A stretch of DNA of 64,000 nucleotides from Isoetes taiwanensis (lineage: Eukaryota > Streptophyta > Lycopodiopsida > Isoetales > Isoetaceae): positions 186,001 to 250,000 of the forward strand of contig JAJEKV010000095.1 of NCBI GenBank assembly GCA_021234155.1, written 5' to 3'. The translations under genes were made by a program, and so were the position numbers. Of the stretch, positions 33,890-45,340 are shown piece by piece. The notes under the pieces are model-generated. The model saw only the letters and a list, made by a program, of their open reading frames with translations. It searched no databases and was not told where the DNA came from. Position 1 is the first letter of the stretch; the number at the start of each line of letters is the position of its first letter.

Positions 33890-36800
33890 GCCTGAACATG
33901 GCGGCAGCAGAAAGAGCGAGAAGAAGCCCCAAAAAATCTCACGAAACCGCACCCCACGAGAAGGGTTGAGGAGTCGGATCGCTTTGCTATCTCTGAAAAC
34001 TTCCAAACTCAATGGTTTTACAAGGGGTACTTACGGAAAGTCAAACACCCGACTTTTCTACATGTCTGCCGGAACCACGGAACCAAAGGTCACGATGGCG
34101 GGGAATTTGTGCGCATGGGCACCATCCGTCCGTGAGTGAGGTAGTAGGTGGCCCCGGTAAGGGAGGGAGATTGTCTTTTCGGACATCTCAAGGCTTTATT
34201 CATGTTGATGAATCCTACCTTAGAGTTGTGAAGGTAAATCCACATCCTCTTTATAAAGTATGTTTCTCACTACGAACAAGAGGTGGCTCTCGCCATCATT
34301 AATTACGTTCGGGAAATAACGGCGAGGACTTCCCCCCTGGCCGAGTCGGAGAACAAGGGAAGAGGAAGATCGAGGGAATTTATCGGGGAGTCCATCACGG
34401 TCTGCGAGCCCATCCGAAGTGAGTTCATCGAGGTTCGGGAAGAGCAGCCACCTCCACCACCACCCAAAAAGCGAGGCAAACCGTAGGCTGCTAAAAGAGC
34501 CTAAGAAAAAAAGCGGCTATCATTGAAGCAGAAGATGCTCTCGAGGAGAATGCACACAAGAAGAAGAAGGGGAAAGGCAAAGCACACGGCGTTGCCATCA
34601 AAAAAAAAAGTTGATAAAGCAATGAGAGAAAATGGAAGAGATAAACCTGCACAAATTTGTGCAAGGTGTCATTTATTTGCCGGTCACATCTATGAAGCTT
34701 CCTCCAAAAATGAAGCTGGAGAAGCGACCGCTGCGGGTTCGAAAGATATATCTGAGACCATCTAAGGAACCTCAAGGACGAGAATCCGGAACAATCCCAA
34801 TGCACATGTAGCTCAATTGTTGTTCTTGTTGATAGAAAGCGATGCACAACTCTGCAGAGTACGATAGAAAAAATGCGGACACATATATCGCATTATGTTT
34901 TGGGTGGGAACCCGGCTTTAAGGCAAGGAGGCAATTATACAAGGAAAAAAAGAATCCTAGGTACTTATGCGTTCTCAAATCTTCGTCTCGTGGTTTGACC
35001 AAACGAGGAAGCCAAAATCGTTGCCAACACTCACAATGCCGACAACGAGTACAAGTTAAAATGAGCTTTGTCGACAAAATCAGATTCATGCACAGAGAAT
35101 ATGTTATCTTCAAGGAAAAGTATGGAGAGGATCTCAAAAAGCCCACGATACTCCCTTGAACTTAAAGAAGCTTGTGCCATTGAGTGTTGCCTTAAATCTG
35201 ACGAGGCGAACAAGCGGGCATCACTCATTGGTCATGACAATTGGTTTCATCTAGCGTTCGGGGATGGCGGGTAAGGTTACAAAGCGTATTCGAGAATAAG
35301 ATTTAGTGTGCAACTAGCTTCTAAGTTTTTAATTTGTTTGCGGTAGATCGGGAGCTTGAGCGAAATATTTAATATGTTTGGAGCGGTGAGCTAAAAAGTA
35401 AGGAAAGGTGTGGGAGAAGAAAGAAAGCGGCGTCCCAAAGAAAGAAATGACCATCAGCATGCGGAGGGAGATGCGGGGGTTCACCGACCGCGAATTACTA
35501 GAACGACTTACGCAAAAGGTGGTGGACAAAGGAGTTCACACTTTCGAAGAAATGTCGAAGGAGTTGCACAAGTAAGCATACAATCATTGCTGCCTTTTCA
35601 CTTGTAGAATTACTGTCGGATAATGACAATCTAGTGCTCACGGAAATGCTTTCTCACCCTCGAGGGAGCGAAAGTGTATTCCGAATACGTTCTCTCTTCT
35701 TGTAGTGTAAAAGTGTATTCGAATACACTTTTACTCCTTTGAGTCGCTTAAAGCGTGATACGGAATACACACTCTAACTTGTTGCGTTGTAGAAGTGTAT
35801 TCCGAATACACTTTTTGCTTCTTCTTTTTGCGAGTTAAAGTGTATTCTGGAATACACTTCTGCAACAAGAAAAATATTGATTACAGCGCTTGTATTCTAG
35901 AATAACTTTAGGTGGCAGGAAGATAGTTTACTTCGCGTTTTCTCTTTTCAACTGCTAAAAAGGTTGTGTTTTTCTTTCTAGCCAAAAAAATGTTATCACC
36001 TGCCAGACATGTCTGATGGAGCAACTCAGCGTGGAGGCGTGGGAGAGGTGCAAGGAGCTTTATCCCATAGCTACATCCGGCTGGCGTATGCTTGATGCGC
36101 ACCAAATTTTGAAGGATGGGTACGCTGACTAAACACGTCATACTTTACTTGTCTCTGTCTCAATCTCCCCTTTGTTTGCAGAACAAGAAGAAAAATAAGG
36201 ACCTGCCAGAAGGTTTCATGCACCTCGTCAGACTGGCACGAGAAGAAAGAACACTGGCAGAGAGGAGAACTCTAGATGTGGAGCCTTCTGATTATGAAAA
36301 GTTTAATTTATTTGACCAAAATAATTTGTTTTCCATCATTTCGGAATTTGCACTAATTTGGTTGGGACGATAAAAGCCACAAGATTTCCTGCTTTGGTGA
36401 TTGCGGACCTTCCTTATGGCTTTAAACTAAAGGGACACCGTTCTGACGACCAGCCTTTTAAATTTTTAGAGTTTAACGCTTTCGTCGACGGCATCAAACA
36501 AGTCACAACGGCCAAGCACTGGCGTCTTGTCGTGTTTCACTCGAGCATGCAATCTGGCCTTGTGGAGTCCACGTTAAAAAACTCGCCGGATCCCCGGTGC
36601 AAATTTGGTTATGAGAATTTGGTTTGGTGAGTACTTTATTCGGAATACGTTGGGCTTGTTTCTTCTTTTTGTTTTAGTTTTCTATTCGAATATAATTGCC
36701 TTTGACTTGTTCTCTTTGTTTGTTTCTTGTTACGTTTTTCGTTAGTGACACCACTCTAATTTCTCTGGTACAAAACAAATATAAACTACCACCATGGTGG

Positions 36801-37268
36801 GCGAGATTCTTTGAGTAAGGTTGAATACCTCCATGTTGCTTCTTGGAGTTTCGATGGAAAAGCGCACCATGGAGCATTTTAACCACAATGACATGCCGAA
36901 TTTTTCTAATGTGTTGGAATTTCCATTTGTGCTTCAAAAGCTCTGAGGACCCTAGTGCACAAGGTAGAATTGTTAATCACTACCCGAAGCCTCAAAGCTA
37001 ATCAACCATCTCCTAGACATGTTTTCCGTCCGGAGATTGGGTGCTTGATGCCTTCTCGGCTCACGGTACAACAATAGCTTGTGCACTTAGGAAGGGCCGG
37101 AATTGTGTAGCAGTGGACATTGATAAAGAAGCTGTGCAATTCATCAAGATGAGACTGGCAGCCTTGCCTACCCTACCAGATGAGCACCAAGAGTTAGGGG
37201 CTAAATCCTCATCCGATTTTGCCAAGCTGACCTCTTCTGAGATCAGCCTCCATTCACTAGCTCTTTAA
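33890..37268 (+). pseudogene. Beta-class N4/N6 DNA methyltransferase gene, multi-exon, decayed
   Basis: The 3' half encodes a DNA methyltransferase of the bacterial-type N-4/N-6 family (PF01555-like). PALVIADLPYGF carries catalytic motif IV as DLPYG (GAC at 36406). NHYPKP then KLINHLLDMF (~36975-37025) resembles the KP block before motif I. GDWVLDAFSAHGTTIACAL and GRNCVAVDIDKEAVQFIKM (37035-37165) are AdoMet motif I (DxFxGxGTT, here with Ala for the first Gly) and its following acidic strand. Motif IV precedes motif I, as in the beta class. Upstream exons include WFYKGYLRKVKHPTF with HVCRNHGTKGHDGGEF (~34008-34110), a basic Lys-rich segment (~34500-34640), and QTCLMEQLSVEAWERCKELY (~36000), which joins DLPEGFMHLVRLAREER across a GT-AG intron (36119-36181). 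Frameshifts near 36330 and 36980 and several stops inactivate it. Substrate base cannot be told: DPPY favours adenine, SPPY cytosine, and this has DLPY. Confidence 0.75.
35671..35908. promoter_or_regulatory. Second cluster of five GTGTATTC/GAATACAC palindromes
   Basis: Sites are at about 35671-35691, 35709-35732 (AAGTGTATTCGAATACACTT, perfect over 20 bases), 35793-35816, 35837-35859 and 35889-35908. Half-sites are conserved while the centre varies from 0 to 2 bases (TTCGAA, TTCCGAA, TTCTGGAA). They lie in a non-coding stretch of the methyltransferase gene, probably an intron or a second promoter. Confidence 0.65.
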
Positions 37269-37726
37269 AGGATGAAGCTACTTTTGCAGCTGAAAGAAGT
37301 GGCACTAGCTACCATTCCTGAAGACACTACAAAAGTAGACAAGGGTAAGGCACAAAAAAAGGATCAGACTGTAGAATCTGGCACAGCAGAATCAAGCAAA
37401 AAGCATGATGAAGACTTGATTTGGACCTTTAGTGCGTCTTTTTCAAAAACATTATCTCGACCACCATGTGATGTTACAAATTGTATCATTGAAACACTCT
37501 TCATTATATAATAATTATTTTATTCACTACATTCTGGTGTTTTCAAGATAGTACTTTTTGAGAATACAAAAGCATGTCTAAATTCTTCCCTTTTCAAGTG
37601 TTGGTTTTGGCAAATTCCAAGTTATTTTACACTAGGGGGCCAAAAAAGAGGTAAAAAAAAATTAAGCCTATTGGAATTCCCAATTAGAAGGAAAAAAGTG
37701 TCATTTTCTAGATCAGGCTGTTTTTT

Positions 37727-37786
37727 TCAAGGGAATCTTTGAAACGGGAGTGCTGCAACACTCCCGTTTAATTTGCAATCGTGTTA
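37727..37786 (-). repeat. Right terminal inverted repeat with internal hairpin
   Basis: This is the inverted partner of 26367-26440. It contains a perfect palindromic stem ACGGGAGTG-CTGCAA-CACTCCCGT (37744-37767), a subterminal hairpin not present in the left arm. Confidence 0.6.
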
Positions 37787-38812
37787 CTTTAGGTATTTTT
37801 AGGTTTATGCGATTCCGGTGGCGCCGCTTATAGCATCGCCCGGCAGATTCTGGTGGCGCTCACAGCCGACCGGCACTGGCAGAGTAATCTTGTGCTTGTG
37901 TTCAGAATCATCACTTGCAGATCCGGCAGATAAGGAAGATCCGTCAGAAACAAGGACGATCCGTCAGAAACAAAGAAGATCCGGCAGAGCAAGGAAACAA
38001 GGAAGATCCGGCAGAGCAAAACAAGAAAGTTCATGTAGCAAAACCCTGTTCTTCATGTAGTGAGACCCTGTGCTTCAGATCCTGTTTGACCCAGTTTTTT
38101 AATCATATTTTTGATCCGGCGAAGCATCAAGAGCGGTAGAAACAACTTGCAGATCCGGCAGAGCTACAATGCATCAGACAATGAAATAGGAACGGAGGAG
38201 CTTCTTGATCCCTTATTCTTGATCCCCTGTTCTTGAGCCTCTGTTCTTCAGATTTGGCGGAGCATCAAGGGCGGTAGAAACAGGGTCGGAGCAAGAAGCT
38301 GAGATCCGACAGTAGAAACAGGTGTAGGACTTATCTCCTTGCTCAAAGATTCTTGCTTAAAGGGGCCAGGACTTATCTTCTTGCTCAAAGTTTGGATCAA
38401 ATCGAAAGAGAAACACAGATTAGATGGAACATACTAGACATCAAGTATTCCTCGCGTAATCAAGTATTCCTCGAGCTTCTGTGATTTTACAAAAAAACCC
38501 AAAGATCTGTGACTGGTCCCGCTAATGATTTTCCCTCAAATCCGTTGATTCAGAAGCTAACAAGAAAATTCGCAATGTCCAACACGCCGGAAACAAGCAC
38601 AAACAAGCACGGAATTTCTCCAAACCAGCGGTTCCGCATTGGTAACCCGGGCCAGATCTCGGGGGTTTCTACGGTAAAGCGGCGGCGGCGGCGGCGGCGG
38701 CTAACGCCCGGCGGCGGCGCCGCTTCGATTTATCGCCGAAACCCTCGATCCGCCGGTTACCTAGCACATGTAGACTTTGCTCTGATCTTAGATTTCAGGT
38801 GGTTGCATATTA
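37787..38812. other. Spacer with GATCCGGCAGA repeats and a CGG tract
   Basis: The phrase GATCCGGCAGA or GATCCGTCAGA occurs five times between 37918 and 38020, spaced 20-36 bases apart, and again singly downstream. A (CGG)7 trinucleotide tract lies at 38680-38700, followed by GGCGGCGGCGCCGC. No gene is recognised. A at 38812 is the left flank of Helitron E. Confidence 0.7.
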
Positions 38813-39249
38813 TCTTATATTATAATGTTTTAGTGCAAGTAATGGACCACGCTCTAATTTGAACGGTTCGGATTGATCTACCCAACGGTGCAGATGATGC
38901 CACATTAAATGCCTTTTTAGCTAAAAAAAGGCAAAAAAAAAGGGGTTTGGACGTATTATGCTGCTCTGCTTCGTTGTTTAATACGGTCATTGCTATGGAA
39001 TAGGTGGACCGTGCACAATGTTTTTGGCTGAACAGCGAGTAGATGGGTGGATCGTGCACTGAAGATTTCATCAGTCTCTTCATCTAAACATAAACATGAG
39101 GAATTAATAACATATAATGTTTAGGTTTGCTTCCTATCAAAGACATCTTCGACGACACTGTAATTCTTCTTTGGCGGCACCTTGACCTCTGGCGCTTGAA
39201 TCTGGATCCATGACTTTATGCAAAGCAGAGAAGCGGTGATGGCTCCAGG

Positions 39250-39958
39250 GTTTGGGTTAATTGGGCGTTCCATTGTTTGCAGAAATTCTGTTCGAAAGGC
39301 CTTGAAATCATGTTTTACACCAGTTGGATTTATTAAAGTATATGCTTGGCACTCCAACGGCGGAAATGATCTCCAGGGTATGATCCTTTCTTTAATCATA
39401 ACATGGAATGCTATGATTGGGTATTGCTGTCACTTACAGAGAAATAGGATAGTCTGTGCATGTTTTGAGCCATTGGTTTTTTTCAATCTATTTTGATCCG
39501 TTAGATACACTACTACAAAAATAGGTAGAAATGGCACAAAAGTGACATTTATCCTCCGCCGTTTTACCGGGCATAAACGTCACTTTTGTGCCATTTGGGG
39601 AGCACAAACGTCATAAACGGCACAAAAGTGACGTTTATGCCCGGTAAAAAGGCGGAGGATAAATGTCACTTTTGTGCCATTTCTACCTATTTTTGTAGTA
39701 GTGATAGGCGGTTGTTTTATCCGTTTTTGATTGGGGTCTGTGCTTCCGGATGCACATCCCATGCATTTCGGTCCTCAAACAACTCTGTTGAATCTGCTGC
39801 TTAAATTATTTGGAGCCGTACTTTAAAGGGCAGATGTGGGTTAATTGGGTGTTCCATCGTTTGCAGAAATTCTGTCCGGCGGAAACGATCTCCAGGGTAT
39901 GATCCTTTCTTCAATCATAACATGGAATGCTATGATTGGGTATTGCTGTCGCTTATAG
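39250..39958 (+). repeat. ~120 bp direct duplication inside Helitron E
   Basis: GGGTTAATTGGGYGTTCCAT, then GTTTGCAGAAATTCTGT, then ATCTCCAGGGTATGATCC through GATTGGGTATTGCTGTC occur at 39250-39437 and again at 39838-39958. The second copy is shorter by an internal deletion. The CACTA MITE lies between the copies. Confidence 0.9.
39508..39703. mobile_element. CACTA-type MITE, 196 bp foldback
   Basis: It begins CACTACTACAAAAATAGG and ends CCTATTTTTGTAGTAGTG, with nearly perfect inverted arms of about 85 bases. The 3-base target duplication ATA is present on both sides (39505-39507 and 39704-39706), as expected for CACTA (En/Spm). The arms carry a repeated GGCACAAAAGTGAC motif. Transcribed, it would form a long hairpin. 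Confidence 0.95.
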
Positions 39959-42457
39959 AGCTCTGCAGGTCTAGGAGAAGGCAAGTTCTTTTGGCCTGGC
40001 ATCACCTGGAAGTATAGCTGCCTCAAAGCAAAGGCTGCGTTGGACACTTGAACTTCATGAGCGCTTTGTAAATTCAGTTGCTTAACTTGGTGGTTCATAA
40101 AGTAAGTATCAAACTCAAATTCATATAATTGCAAGCTTTCGAATAGCTGAATCAAATTGCATTCTATGCTTGAAGAGAATCAAGTTGTCTCATTCTTTAC
40201 TTATCCTTCCTTTCCAGCTGTTTGCTGTGCTCTTCAGGGCTGTCATATTTAATCTACCTAAGCAACCGGTATGCATGATATTATAAGGACTCTGGATCCA
40301 AACCTGGTGTGTAAAAATACAAATTGAAGGAGTTTTTTTAATTCTTAAATAGATATAAAGGTTAGAGTATGTGAGCATGAAGTGACTTGGGACTGTTGTA
40401 AACAAAATATGAAGTGACTTGGGATTTGTTATAAACAAAGTGCAGATGCAATGAAGCCGAGGCTAATGATTATATGCATCACTCTTCTGCTATCAGATAT
40501 TTGGTATATAATGCAGGAGCAACTCCAAAAGGAGTTTTGAGTATGATGGAGATGTCGGCTCTTACTATTTACCATATAAAGAGTCATTTGCAAGAAATGA
40601 TCTTTGTATTTCTGGCCAATTTTACTTCCCATTTTGTATAATGATTTATTATGTTCTATTTGCAGAAATATCTTCTAACAAAATATTTCCCAACGACTCT
40701 CAATGGTAATTAGGGATTGGCGACATCATGGCCGTTCCTTATTCATTTGTTGTTCATTGGATAATTACGTTGGGCATATGTTTCAGAAGGAAACCCAAGC
40801 AACCCAAAGGCAGGCCTTTTGGATAATGCACCGTAAGTTACATTCCTAATTTCTTTTTAATAAATGTAGAAAATGCTTTTTAGTTTAGAGTAAGGTACAA
40901 AAATGACATAGTTTTGGTGAAGGGTTTTTAATAAGTACATCAGTATTAAGCTGTTTATGCATGTTCCAGAGGGACACAAATAATAGAAGCATTGCAGTTG
41001 CAGATTGAAGTTCAGAAGTGACTTCATGAGCAGCTTGAGGTAGGGTATGGTCGCCATATTCCGCGCACTTAAGGGGCAAATTGTCCTCATGCACCCGGAT
41101 TTCACCCGCCTTTCGATCCGTCAAATTATTCGGATACCTAATGTTGTCTGTACATCTTCCCGAAGACAATTTTCCGAAATTCAATCTCGCCGAAAGTTAT
41201 GGTCGCATCAAGGAAGGGGGGTCAAAGGTCCACCGTCGCCAGGCTCATAACCACACTTCGTGATATCCGAGGCCGTCTTGAAATTGGGTTATTGCACGCT
41301 TGGCGTCGCCGCGTTGCCTCCCTACCGCGACCGGTTGCTACCTATCGCCCACGCATGCTTGGATCTTCACGCCATCTGACCTCCGCCTTAGAGGCCACAA
41401 TACATTAATATCGTACCCTAGGTGCCGTATCACGAGGCCTAGGTCGCCCGACTCATCGATCACGTATGGTACCGGCTATCGAGGTACCGCCAACGGTAAT
41501 GGTTGCCTTTTTGGCCCTCTTTGTGCAAAAATCGAGGCGATTTTCTGCACTCCACCTCCAATTCGTAAGCCAAATTAGATAGAACATTCTCTACCATGTC
41601 CGGATGAAAATTAATTATTTTGTAAAAGCCGATTTTTGAAATCCTTACCCATCATTGCGGTTCAGCCTTTAAATGGAGAGATCGAAAAGCGGTAGATCCA
41701 TTCGCTCAAGCATCCGGGTTTTAAGGCGTCGGAGGTAAGTTACGGCGGCCTGAATTGTTTTTGTTTGAATCATGCATTGATCTTCGTTTTTGGATTTGTC
41801 TTCACGGGGTTTAGAAGCCATGGATCGGAAAGAACCCGGTTATCCGGGGTCCGCGGCGGAGGTGGGATGTGGTGAGAGGTAGGGGTATGGTCCGTCGAAG
41901 AGGGGGCTCGCCCTACCCCGAAAGTGCTCCTTCCTCCCCGTCGGCTCCTCCTCGACCTCAACGACTCCTAATTCCTTCAAAATTAGGAACTGTTTGGTTA
42001 CCCGAGAGATCCGCGGTAAGTAGGTTCTTCTGTCGCCGTGGAGGTCTGCGCCCAAAATTGTCTCTCAAGTTGGCGGGCTCGTTGAGAGAATGATCTGATC
42101 CTTTGCCGGATCGTAGTCCAGGGGCAGCGACCATGTGCTCTTCGAGCCACTCAGAGGTTAAAGACCTCGCCCCCTTTGTCTGAGAAAGGCCAACCCGGAC
42201 GATCCTCCCTCCTCTTCCTTCTTGGTTTAGCTTTAGAAACTTGACCCTTGGGCTAATTTTGTCTGACTGAGGGCACAATTTTGTATGATCATTATTTTTG
42301 TTTAATGGAATGATCTTATTACTGTCACTGTTGCTTATGTTCATTGATGTTCATTGCCATTGTTCATTGCTGCTGTTATTTATGTATGATAATGATCGTG
42401 TCTGGTCCATGCTCCATACTTCTAATGGATTTGCAAATCATGGAAACAGCAGAATGT

Positions 42458-42732
42458 GGGTGTAAATATGGTAATGCTACCCAAAAAAGCGCGAAAGCAC
42501 ATAGCACCTAAAGCACCTATGACTAAGAAAAAATGTGTCATATAACTTGACCTCCACAATTTGTATGCTCCTCCACGAGATCTATATCATCGCTCCTTGC
42601 CTTCCTACATCATATATATTGTTTTTTAAGTAATAACTCTAAGGTCGTTGAAGCGAAATATCTTCAAACGTGTATCACCTAAAGCACCTAACCGGATGGT
42701 GCTTTTTGGGTAGCATTACCATATTTACACCC
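42458..42732. mobile_element. 275 bp MITE with ~33 bp terminal inverted repeats
   Basis: It starts GGGTGTAAATATGGTAATGC then TACCCAAAAAAGC, and ends with the inverse GCTTTTTGGGTAGCATTACC then ATATTTACACCC. ATGT occurs directly on both sides (42454-42457 and 42733-42736), a candidate 4-base target duplication. The superfamily is unclear. Internal AGCACCTA(A/T) phrases are also partly repeated. Confidence 0.85.
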
Positions 42733-43439
42733 ATGTGCAACAGTCTTATCACTATTTTAATCATAAAACTTGTACAACAAGTTCACTATTTTGTGCATAT
42801 ATTATGTACAATAAGTTGTCGAGATACTTAATTGTCTTGGGTTTCATCCGAGTCTTCAGATACCTGTGCACATTGTCTGTTAATAGCAATGTCAAATGAA
42901 AGGTGAACCGAAAATTATGATTGCAAAGTGACCAAACATACCTGACTATCAGCGGGTGTAGCTATGAATGAGGTCCCCCTCTCCAAACCTTGGAGTTGGG
43001 CGGGTGACTCGAGCCATGTCGACCCTCGGATCCTTGCAAAGTCAACATCCATCTCCTTTGCCGCGGCTTAATTCTGGGGTCCCGCCAATTTCCACCATCT
43101 CCCCGATAATCCTTGCCTTGTCTATTGCGGCAACCTGGTCATGTTGAGGGTCCTGAATTGGCGGCGTAGTTCACCCATCCACGGGTGTCCAGTCTCATTG
43201 AGTTCAAGTGAACAATATCGGCATGTTGTTGTATAGCTGGCTGACCCCACCTCTTCAATGGTGAATTGGCGTCTTTGATTGGGTTTTACTCTGAGGCCTA
43301 ACTAGAGGTATGCAACCCTCTATACTTACATTATGCTCATGACCCGGCATCAACCAGAAAGCAGATATGTGTGTCATCTAAAAGCGCACATGACTTGCTC
43401 CTCATCAAAGCATCATCCAATGGTTGTGAGTTGAGGTCT

Positions 43440-45340
43440 ACACGGGGGAGTAGCAGGAACAGCGAGGTCCAAGAGCTTGGTCAATTCCTGGGGACGTCTG
43501 ATTTGCAGCAATGGGTGCCCCAAGTGGACTTAACCCTTGTCTCACCCTAAGTCTGTTTCTCACCTGTAACCTTTGAAAACCAAATATGGATGCCACTCTA
43601 GACATCCCTCTTGGGTACATGAACTCCCTAAGCCTTACTGACGCTGCGGCTTCCCTTGCATCGGCCAACTTCCCTCTGCTCTCTCTCCTCCCTATTAGCT
43701 TTGTGCCCTTTTGGCGGCATCCTCCTTTCAGCCTTCCTTCTTGCGGTCTCAACCTTCCTTGTCGCCAATTTGTTCCATTTTCAATTTTCGGCCTCTGCCC
43801 TTCTAGCACATTACGCTCTCAATGCCTCCACGAAACCATCACTTGATATGTGAACTCTCCCTCCTAGATCGGGGGGCAAAGCCTCTCTTCCTTGCCCTTA
43901 TGGTGCGTGATGGCATGCCACATGTTTGAGACCCTCAACATCATTGACATGCACGACTCACAACAGGTTCCTTCCATGGGTAATTCATGGGTATGTTCCA
44001 CATTCTCGGCTTGTGGCACTTGCTCCAGCGGATGAATTGTGTGGTGTTTGGTCATTTTGCACATCAATTGGGAGTTGTCGGTAAGGCCTCCCCATAGCTG
44101 GTGCATACGCCATGTCAAAGGCCTCCACTTGTGCCATATCACGGATGATAATCTTCTCCGGCTGCTCGGCTGGCTTGTAATGTCTTCAACATGCACCCTC
44201 CCAAACTGGTACATTCTTGGCACGGCTTAACCTTCTCTGGTCAAGGGCGGATACGGTGGCTCTAAACCTGCCTTGATGTTTTGTGGTGTGAGGCCACATG
44301 CAATTGATTGTGAAATCAACTCTGCTATCTCCTCCTTCTTTGGTTCAGCCCTCCCTTTGCTAACCATATAGGCGCTCTATGCCTCTTGAATCTTTGCCTT
44401 AAAGGGGCAAAGCATGCCACATCTAGAGGTTGAAGTCTATGAGATGTGTGTGGAGGCAATAAGGCAAAGTGGATGCCCTTCTCTTTTGCCTCCAATATGA
44501 CTTCCAGCTCTCACGTGAGCGCCATGACCATCCAATATGATAAGGTGAGGCTGGTGCGGGGATACACCACACGGAACTCTTCTCGCAAAATGTGGATGAG
44601 CCATGACTTACTTGATTCGATGTCATCCAAGCCGAAGATTGGGTGGACAGCTGAATGGCACCTTCTTCACATCTTGCAATGTGATCATGCCTCATCGTTA
44701 CCTTTAAAATATACATGTTGGGAATCCTGTACCCCTCGGCATTAACACAAACCAAATTGTAACCCATTCCCTATTGTTCATGACTACTTCACTCACTCTA
44801 TTCCCCCCCTTTCTAGTAATGATTTTTAGCCCTTTCACTTTCCCCGCCTGAATTCCGGTTAAAATTCGGCATTCCATATCCTTGAGGTTGGGAAGGCAAA
44901 TTAAAGATAAATCTGCTTAAGCCCGGCATAGAAGTTGTCGAGGGTTATCTGTGTCATGGCACGGGCCCGGCCACATCTAGGGTTTACGGACTCCTTAGAG
45001 CAACCGGGGTGTCTTTGCTAAAAGAGCTTCCACCACTTAGTGCACGGTACTCCCAGATTCACCACATGACCCCCACAGCTTTAGCCATCTCTGCTGCCTT
45101 CTCCTTGGCCAGATAGTGTAACCCCATCCCTTGCTTTCGCCTGCTAAAGGGTGGTTGACTCCTCCTCTTGGAGAGTTGTCAATATTTGTGGATGGTTTGT
45201 GCGCTTGTGGCTTGTTCAACCATATAGCCAATCCCCGATTGTGGACTCGGTATACAGACCTCCTAGATGCTTCTCTTATCGAAATGCCAAATTCGCTTAC
45301 CTCTTCGAGGATGTCGAGCATTTGCTCTTAGTCCATTGAC
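43440..45340 (-). pseudogene. Pogo/Tigger-like DDE transposase pseudogene
   Basis: Minus-strand pieces in order are as follows. A CENP-B/psq-type HTH reads LEEVSEFGISIREASRRSVY (~45310). WNAE (~44870) stands where family members have the first catalytic Asp in NADETG. NREWVTIWFV or CVNAEGYRIPNMYI follows at ~44740. HLIILDGHGAHV (~44540) holds the second Asp. LPPHTSHRLQPLDVACFAPL (~44457-44400), read in another frame, holds the third acidic residue. A basic C-terminal tail follows (RKIENG, RESRGKLADAREAA, ~43800-43650). The first Asp codon is destroyed by a small indel, and there are multiple frameshifts and stops. Pogo transposases cut DNA at their element's ends. I could not identify the ends; they should lie within 41040-46270, since the element sits in the MYB-CC intron. 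Confidence 0.88.

Larger units (their letters stand above)
26367..37786. mobile_element. Candidate 11.4 kb TIR DNA transposon carrying a transposase-like gene and a DNA methyltransferase gene
   Basis: The left end reads TAACAAGATTGCGTATTAAA then CGGGAG. The right end, reverse-complemented, reads TAACACGATTGCAAATTAAA then CGGGAG. Both arms continue with AAACGRGAG-type sequence and CAAAGATTCCC, then poly-T, and share a GTGTCA(C/T)TTTTCT segment further in. CTTTA adjoins both ends (with two extra bases on the left) and may be a target duplication. Inside, a DUF7869-like protein gene runs leftward (29890-32990) and a beta-class DNA methyltransferase gene runs rightward (33890-37268), with a shared upstream region. 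A LINE (26657-29783) interrupts the left part. Both genes are broken. The boundaries and the idea that the genes form one element are inference from the inverted ends and arrangement. Confidence 0.55.

Noticed and set aside
33888-34486. Independent short ORFs before the methyltransferase core as separate genes
   Set aside because: They are interrupted, lie on the same strand and read more naturally as upstream exons of the one decayed gene.
38680-38715. CGG repeat as a coding polyglycine or polyarginine tract
   Set aside because: It is a short trinucleotide run with no convincing gene around it.
41040-42460. Several GC-rich ORFs on both strands as real genes
   Set aside because: They overlap each other, have no recognisable motif and lie in the intron that holds the pogo-like element. 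They are more likely its decayed ends.
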